The position numbers and the translations under genes are program-made. A stretch of 64,000 nt of DNA from Plectonema cf. radiosum LEGE 06105 (GTDB lineage Bacteria > Cyanobacteriota > Cyanobacteriia > Cyanobacteriales > Nostocaceae). The DNA lies in the NCBI RefSeq assembly GCF_015207665.1, contig NZ_JADEWL010000004.1, positions 1-64,000 of the forward strand, written 5' to 3'. Shown piece by piece: positions 59,182 through 64,000 of this stretch; within the stretch, counting starts at the first letter, position 1, and the number at the start of each line of letters is the position of its first letter. The notes beneath the pieces were generated by a model, which was not told the origin of the DNA, ran no database searches, and saw nothing but the letters and a program-made list of their open reading frames with translations.

Positions 59182-60336
59182 TTAAACTAATGTAACTTTA
59201 GCAGTTACGGGATTTGATAAGTAACTGTAAGATTTTAACAGCAATTGAGCAGCATCGATTGCTTCAATTTCCCTAATCATAAATTCAATCATCGGTTTTG
59301 CGATCGCGCAAATTAATTCCCCAGTTTTACTATAAGTTCTTTCGCTGGGACAAGCTTCTGCAATTGGTAATTGATTACAAGTTAAATCAAAGGGACATTG
59401 ACGACAAGTTAAAGTGCGTTGTGTTCTAATATGACAAACTTGTTGGTATTGTGAAGAAGTAAATATTTCTGTTAGGGACTGTTGAAAAACATTTCCCATC
59501 AAACCTTCGGGAAGATAAGCTTCACCATCATTATAAATATCTCCATTAATGTTAATAATCAAAGCCCATTCTCTTTTAGCTGGATTATATTCGGCAATTT
59601 TTTGGTTTGATAAATACCTCGATGCAGCGGTAAAGTAATCGTAAAGAGGATAAATTTTGATTCTTCCTGAAGCAAACTGTTTTTTAGCAACTTGTTGATA
59701 TACTTGGATAATTTCTTGAGGTGAAAGAGCAAGATTTTTCACTCTTTCATCTGTTTCTGAATCAAGACTAAAAATTGGTAAAATACGATAATCTACACCC
59801 AATTGATTGTAAAAATCAAAAGTTTGTAATGCATTCTGATAATTTTGACGATGTAAAACGGTAATTGCACCAAAGGGAATTTCATTATCAATTAGTTTCT
59901 GAATATTTGGTAATACTCTATCTTGACTATCTTTTCCTTTTATGTCTACTCTTTGATGACCAAAAACATCAAAAGAAATACCTAAATGAAGATTAAGTTC
60001 TTTGAGTAAATCAATAGTACGTTGAGGTAAATGAACTAAATTAGTTTGTACCGAATTGGAATATTCAATTCCTCTAGAAGCCAGATATTTTTCCTGAATT
60101 TGTACAAAACTACGTAGATAATCTGGAGGTAATAATAGTGGTTCGCCTCCATGTAAAATAAAATGAGGTTTAAACTCGTCTGGGTTGGGTTGAGAATGAA
60201 TATATTCTGCTAAACCTCGGAAAAAAAATTCTAAGTTATCCAAGGACATTCTTTCTTTATTCGCAAGCTCTGCATATTCATAACAGTAATTACAGCGTAA
60301 ATTACAAAGCTTGCTTAATTTAATAATAAAGTGCAT
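59182..60336 (-). CDS. Radical SAM/SPASM protein
   Basis: The 384-residue protein has the radical SAM signature CNLRCNYC (Cys11, Cys15, Cys18) and a TIM-barrel core with HGGEPLL (the GGE motif). Its C-terminal region is a SPASM-like cluster of Cys (CHIRTQRTLTCRQCPFDLTC, ACPSE, ICAIA) that would bind extra Fe-S clusters. The domain order is that of peptide-modifying or sulfatase-maturing enzymes. No precursor peptide, transporter or sulfatase was found beside it; the adjacent leftward gene encodes an exported protein. Substrate unknown. Confidence 0.88.
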   Translation of the reverse strand: MHFIIKLSKLCNLRCNYCYEYAELANKERMSLDNLEFFFRGLAEYIHSQPNPDEFKPHFILHGGEPLLLPPDYLRSFVQIQEKYLASRGIEYSNSVQTNLVHLPQRTIDLLKELNLHLGISFDVFGHQRVDIKGKDSQDRVLPNIQKLIDNEIPFGAITVLHRQNYQNALQTFDFYNQLGVDYRILPIFSLDSETDERVKNLALSPQEIIQVYQQVAKKQFASGRIKIYPLYDYFTAASRYLSNQKIAEYNPAKREWALIININGDIYNDGEAYLPEGLMGNVFQQSLTEIFTSSQYQQVCHIRTQRTLTCRQCPFDLTCNQLPIAEACPSERTYSKTGELICAIAKPMIEFMIREIEAIDAAQLLLKSYSYLSNPVTAKVTLV

Positions 60337-60384
60337 AGTTCCGATTTTTTTAGTATTAATAGATGTAAGTTTGACGATAATCCT

Positions 60385-60448
60385 AGAAGTCGGGTTTTTA
60401 CGATAGAAATATCTGTAATATCAGAAAATCCTCATAAAAACCCGACTT
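60385..60448. repeat. Family B palindrome
   Basis: Arms agaagtcgggttttta and taaaaacccgactt enclose a 30-base centre (ctcagcatc-like spacer) and lie between two leftward genes, just upstream of the radical SAM gene. Confidence 0.85.
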
Positions 60449-60531
60449 GTTTCTCCAAGTTCTCTGCTCCCTATTCCCTAAAAAATAGGTTGAATGTAGA
60501 AAATATTTCAACCTACTTATAAAAGAAAATT

Positions 60532-61305
60532 CTATTGTTGAATGCTAGCAAAAATTGCTTTTACATCAACCTTATTAGGAGTAGTTGGTAAATATCCTTT
60601 TTTATTAAAAATAAACTCTCCTTGAGGAACATCGCAAACTTTAGGTTCACAAACTATTTCCTGATTTTTAATTTGTAAGTTTTGATTTTCTAAAATATAC
60701 AAACCATCGGGCAGCTTGATTTTATTGCCCTTTACATCAAATGTAAAAACTCTACGTTCTTCAATAATTAGTTTAGCTATTCCTAATTTTTGAGCAACCT
60801 TTTCTATTGGTAAACGACTCTCTTCTGGTTGTAAAATTAATTCCCAACCTTGGTCCCAATTAGGACAAACTCCACCTGGTTTTGTAACACATTCTATCCA
60901 AATTTCCTTATCTTTTCCATCTTTTGAAGTACCAAAATAACCGTTTATTTCTCGCCAAGTTCCTTCTTCAACAACTAGTTTACCTCTTTGAGGAAATTCA
61001 TAAATTCCATCTGGAGCAGTGATTTTTTTGCCATTAAACAGAATCAAAAAGACCTGTCTATCTTTCATGACAACTTTATCAGCTTTAAACTCTTTGATAA
61101 TAATTTCTGGAGTTAAAGGATAACCTTTCGCTAACAAAGTACCTTCAGACAATTTTAATTCCTGTGCTACAGCTTTTGGAGAAATATTAGCGTTAAGAAA
61201 TTGAGCAACTTGTCCAATTAATCCTTGATTATACAAACTAGCGAATCCTCCAGCTATTAGGATAGCTGTAACAATCTTTTTACCGTTATTTTGATTTGCT
61301 TGCAT
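60532..61305 (-). CDS. Exported or anchored protein with duplicated strand motif
   Basis: The 257-residue protein has an N-terminal hydrophobic segment (IVTAILIAGGFASLY, about 11-25) that may be a signal or anchor. Two related units follow: DRQVFLILFNGKKITAPDGIYEF (about 82-104) and ERRVFTFDVKGNKIKLPDGLYIL (about 187-209), each with F-x-G/N-G-K-K-I-x-x-P-D-G-(I/L)-Y. Each has a nearby Cys pair (ECVTKPGGVC, CEPKVC). The protein lies upstream of the radical SAM gene, separated by 195 bases, so it might be its partner; there is no proof. I do not recognise the family. Confidence 0.68.
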   Translation of the reverse strand: MQANQNNGKKIVTAILIAGGFASLYNQGLIGQVAQFLNANISPKAVAQELKLSEGTLLAKGYPLTPEIIIKEFKADKVVMKDRQVFLILFNGKKITAPDGIYEFPQRGKLVVEEGTWREINGYFGTSKDGKDKEIWIECVTKPGGVCPNWDQGWELILQPEESRLPIEKVAQKLGIAKLIIEERRVFTFDVKGNKIKLPDGLYILENQNLQIKNQEIVCEPKVCDVPQGEFIFNKKGYLPTTPNKVDVKAIFASIQQ

Positions 61306-61689
61306 ATTTACCTGAAAAAATTTTGTTTACTTGGACGTAACTTAACATACAAGATTGCAATTTGAAAAGTATACTTCAATACTTGTATTAGAGACTTTTT
61401 ATTGAAGTGAAGCAACCATTAGCTTCTGTATGCCTTTCACTTACACATATGTTTGAAGCTGTGTTTTTATGCATTTTTTCACAAATCAAAATTAATTAAG
61501 TGGTTTTTTGCGTATTTGTACTTACAAAACAAAACTGTATAAAATAGTTTTATTGAAAACTTTGTAATAACTTCAAAGTAACTTTATAAAAAATCAATTT
61601 GTTTACACATAAAAATCTAAAATTTCATGACTATATGATGTAGATATATAATTAACACCTACATAAACTTCTGAAATGGAGAGTTTTGA
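61306..61689. other. 384-base A+T-rich divergent spacer
   Basis: No repeats of the above families, no RNA gene and no ORF are seen. A ribosome site (ggagag, about 61678-61683) precedes the next gene's GTG. Confidence 0.6.
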
Positions 61690-64000
61690 GTGAAAACTTT
61701 TTGGAATGCAACTTTCTACGCTATCTTTTGGTTGTGGAATATAACTTTTTTAGCAGTAGTATATTTCGGGATATTACCTTTTCTCGCACCATGGTTATTT
61801 TCAGCAACTCTCAGAGGCGAAATTCCGATTGAATTCTCTTTAACTCTAATTAGTTTAATTGCAGTTCCTACGGTTTCTAGTATTCTCGGAGCTTGGAAAT
61901 TCATCAAGCAACCTTTACAACTGATTCGTTTATTTTACGGTGTGGAAGCACCTTTATTTATATTGTGTTGTTTGCGGTTATTTTTAATCCGAGAAATGAC
62001 ACCAGCAAGCATCTATATTATCGCGACTGCGGGTTTATCGATTACAGCATTTTTCGTAGATTTATTGTGGGGTTATAACAACCGTCGTCAAACAGGTTTA
62101 CAGTGGATGCAAATGTTCGCAAACAGTTTAATGCTGTTGTTTGGTGTTTATGCAGGAGTTTTGTTGCTATTTTATGCATTACCTTTAACGGCAGTTATTT
62201 TACAAGAATTTATCAAGTTCCACTGGTTAAGTGCAATACGGGATTCTTTTACTCGTGACTTTTTTACTTACGGATTATGGTACGTACCTTTCCTTTTGTT
62301 GTTGTTTACTTTCAGCGCGTTTTTACTTGTGATTATGCCTTCGGTAATGTCGGCAATGTACATTTATTCCGGGCAGAAAACTATCAAAGAATTTGCTGCA
62401 CGGTATGGTAATAAACGCACTTTCACAGGTAGTAGTGCAGTTTTAGCTGCTGCGATAGTTTTATTTATCTCCTTACAACAACAGCCGCAAGTCAAGGCAT
62501 TTAGCTTATTAAATAATCCTGCCAATACAGATAGTAATCGTCAAACTTTATTATCAAAATCAAATCAAATTCAAGAAGGTTTAGTAAACGCTTATTTATC
62601 TTCCTATCGCTATCTCAGTACTAGAAAAGATAGTAATAGTCTCAGCGCTATGTACCGTCAAACTTTAGGTTTAAATAAATCTGCTGCGGATGCTGTACAG
62701 GAAGTTCATAACTTTTTGATTTCACCTTTCTTATATAATGGTTCCGAACAAGATATTAAAAAAGCCGAAAAACTTTACGAAGAATTCTTTGATAAACCCA
62801 TCCAAAAAGCAGAAGCACCAGCGATTACTCATGCAGTACAATCTACTTTTAATCAACAAGAAGTTAAAGCTGGTTTACTGAATATCAACGAGAAAAAAGT
62901 TTGGTTAGAATCGCAGCAAATTACCGTCAAAGAAAATGGCGATCGCGCTGAAGTAGAACTCTACGAAGTTTATAAAAACCAAACACCAGAAGTTCAAGAA
63001 ATATTCTACTATTTTTCATTACCGGAAAGCGCAGTAATTACAGGTTTATGGTTAGGAGACACCAGCGATTTAAATAAACGCTTTGAATTTGTAGTTTCTC
63101 CTAGAGGTGCAGCACAAAAGGTTTATAATTCTCAAGTAAGAAGAGAACGTCCTGTTGATCCAGCATTATTAGAACAAGTTGGACCAAGAAATTATCGTTT
63201 AAGAGCATTTCCTATTCCTCGTAATAATGTAGAACAAATCCCAAATCAACCACCTGTTCCTACAGAGATGAATTTATGGTTGACTTATCAAGTTATGGTG
63301 CAAGATAAAGGTGTGGCTTTACCAATTTTAGGAGAAAAGCGTAATATCTTTTGGACGGATAAAACTAAACGTATCCGCAATGGTAAACAGGTAAAAATTG
63401 ACAAAGATATTTGGTTAGAAGATTTTATTACTCTTTTCCCGGTAGAAGATTACCGAAATAAAAACCGCAGAGACACAGAGAACACAGAGGAAAGAGATAA
63501 AAAGAGATTGGTAATGTTAGATTCAAATAGGAGTAATAGCAAAAAATTCAAACCAAAATCCCACGCAATTAATTTACCCGAAGGTTACAAAATCTCAGCT
63601 AAACCGTTATCTAATAAAGATTACTCTTTACCTAAAAATAAACGTTTTGCTTTAGTTATTGATTCATCTCGCAGCATGGGTTCTCATGTCAAGGAATTGT
63701 CGCAAAACTTAACATGGCTGCAAAAACACTTGAAAAATAACGATGTAGATTTATATATTACCGCTTCGGGAAAAGCAACACCGCAACGTTTAGATGACAT
63801 CCGTAAATTTAAAGCCGATAAATTTACCTTTTACGGAAGCCTACAAACTACACAAATGTTAAAGCAATTCAACCAACTACAGGGAGAAACATCTTACGAT
63901 GCAATATTGCTGTTAACAGATGCAGGAAATTATGAATTAGCGAAAAATAACAAAGATATTCCCAATATTCTTGCACCATTATGGATAGTTCACAATGGCG
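61690..64000 (+). CDS. VIT/vWA membrane protein, TIGR02921-like (partial at the window end)
   Basis: The coding sequence starts with GTG at 61690, directly after an in-frame stop, and is open to the window end (at least 770 residues). Six or so membrane helices occupy the first 260 residues. A VIT-like domain (about 420-560: EVELYEVYKNQTPEVQEIFYYFSLPE, parts) and a von Willebrand A domain (from about 650) follow; the MIDAS motif DSSRSMGS (about residues 658-665) is clear. A repeat-derived peptide (residues 586-610, EDYRNKNRRDTENTEERDKK) lies in the linker between them. The family is associated with PEP-CTERM/exosortase genomes. The name is from memory. It has no partner inside the window. Confidence 0.82.
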   Translation, partial: MKTFWNATFYAIFWLWNITFLAVVYFGILPFLAPWLFSATLRGEIPIEFSLTLISLIAVPTVSSILGAWKFIKQPLQLIRLFYGVEAPLFILCCLRLFLIREMTPASIYIIATAGLSITAFFVDLLWGYNNRRQTGLQWMQMFANSLMLLFGVYAGVLLLFYALPLTAVILQEFIKFHWLSAIRDSFTRDFFTYGLWYVPFLLLLFTFSAFLLVIMPSVMSAMYIYSGQKTIKEFAARYGNKRTFTGSSAVLAAAIVLFISLQQQPQVKAFSLLNNPANTDSNRQTLLSKSNQIQEGLVNAYLSSYRYLSTRKDSNSLSAMYRQTLGLNKSAADAVQEVHNFLISPFLYNGSEQDIKKAEKLYEEFFDKPIQKAEAPAITHAVQSTFNQQEVKAGLLNINEKKVWLESQQITVKENGDRAEVELYEVYKNQTPEVQEIFYYFSLPESAVITGLWLGDTSDLNKRFEFVVSPRGAAQKVYNSQVRRERPVDPALLEQVGPRNYRLRAFPIPRNNVEQIPNQPPVPTEMNLWLTYQVMVQDKGVALPILGEKRNIFWTDKTKRIRNGKQVKIDKDIWLEDFITLFPVEDYRNKNRRDTENTEERDKKRLVMLDSNRSNSKKFKPKSHAINLPEGYKISAKPLSNKDYSLPKNKRFALVIDSSRSMGSHVKELSQNLTWLQKHLKNNDVDLYITASGKATPQRLDDIRKFKADKFTFYGSLQTTQMLKQFNQLQGETSYDAILLLTDAGNYELAKNNKDIPNILAPLWIVHNG
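63445..63519 (+). repeat. cagagg repeat element in frame inside the VIT/vWA gene
   Basis: The sequence gaagattaccgaaataaaaa ccgcagagacacagagaaca (two 20-base pieces), then cagaggaaagagataaaaag and agattggtaatg. The ends gattacc and ggtaat are inverted relative to each other. It is read in the same frame as the other two genic copies. Confidence 0.92.

Overview
The window reads as chromosomal DNA of a filamentous, probably heterocyst-forming (Nostocales/Rivularia-Calothrix-like) cyanobacterium. The signs are HIP1 octamers (GCGATCGC) inside and between genes, cyanobacterial families (Ycf66, DUF928, SLH-porin, HisZ, Uma2, SSADH next to 2-oxoglutarate decarboxylase), low G+C, and a very heavy load of short tandem and palindromic repeats between genes. 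No rRNA, tRNA, CRISPR array or complete insertion sequence was seen.

Layout. 0.1-12 kb: mostly housekeeping genes (SNase-like lipoprotein, inositol monophosphatase, DNA/RNA nuclease with a lamin-tail domain, J-domain/TPR protein overlapping hisZ, a ferredoxin, ycf66, gnd, a Gfo/Idh/MocA oxidoreductase), plus a dead caspase fragment and an IS200/IS605-like remnant. 12-15 kb: aspartyl protease, acyltransferase, TerB-like and secreted proteins. 15.3-25.7 kb: a coherent block of CHAT-CHASE2 membrane protein, DUF928 protein, TpsA exoprotein, TPR-CHAT protease and a convergent TpsB transporter, which looks like a two-partner secretion system with two caspase-like partners. 26-30 kb: Uma2, a broken EACC1-like gene, and the SSADH/2-oxoglutarate decarboxylase pair that closes the cyanobacterial TCA cycle. 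30-34 kb: TPR protein, LMW phosphatase and small secreted proteins.

34.7-40.5 kb: a three-gene leftward cassette of winged-helix-like protein, P-loop ATPase, and a fusion of DEDDy exonuclease, Fe-S PD-(D/E)XK nuclease and FtsK/SpoIIIE motor. It looks like an uncharacterised DNA-processing or defence system and is my main candidate for something new. 40.7-44.4 kb: surface polysaccharide genes (GT2, pyruvyl transferase, GT4). 45-50.5 kb: VOC protein, iron-uptake-type porin, a membrane protein and a five-repeat protein. 51.3-52.9 kb: three near-identical small genes in an exact 316-bp tandem array, then a possible relative. 53-57.6 kb: a PIN-type toxin-antitoxin pair, a CBM6-SGNH-RTX hydrolase and an sfsA gene with an insertion. 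57.8-64 kb: TPR protein, radical SAM/SPASM protein, secreted protein and a VIT/vWA membrane protein cut by the window edge.

A second unusual theme is repeat invasion of coding sequence. One mobile repeat (core accgcagagac...cagaggaaag) sits in frame, and in the same reading frame, in three unrelated genes (FtsK fusion, sfsA, VIT/vWA protein), where it encodes a recurring EDY..KNRRD.E..EE peptide. It also occurs in several intergenic copies. A different repeat is embedded in the N-terminus of the TPR-CHAT gene.
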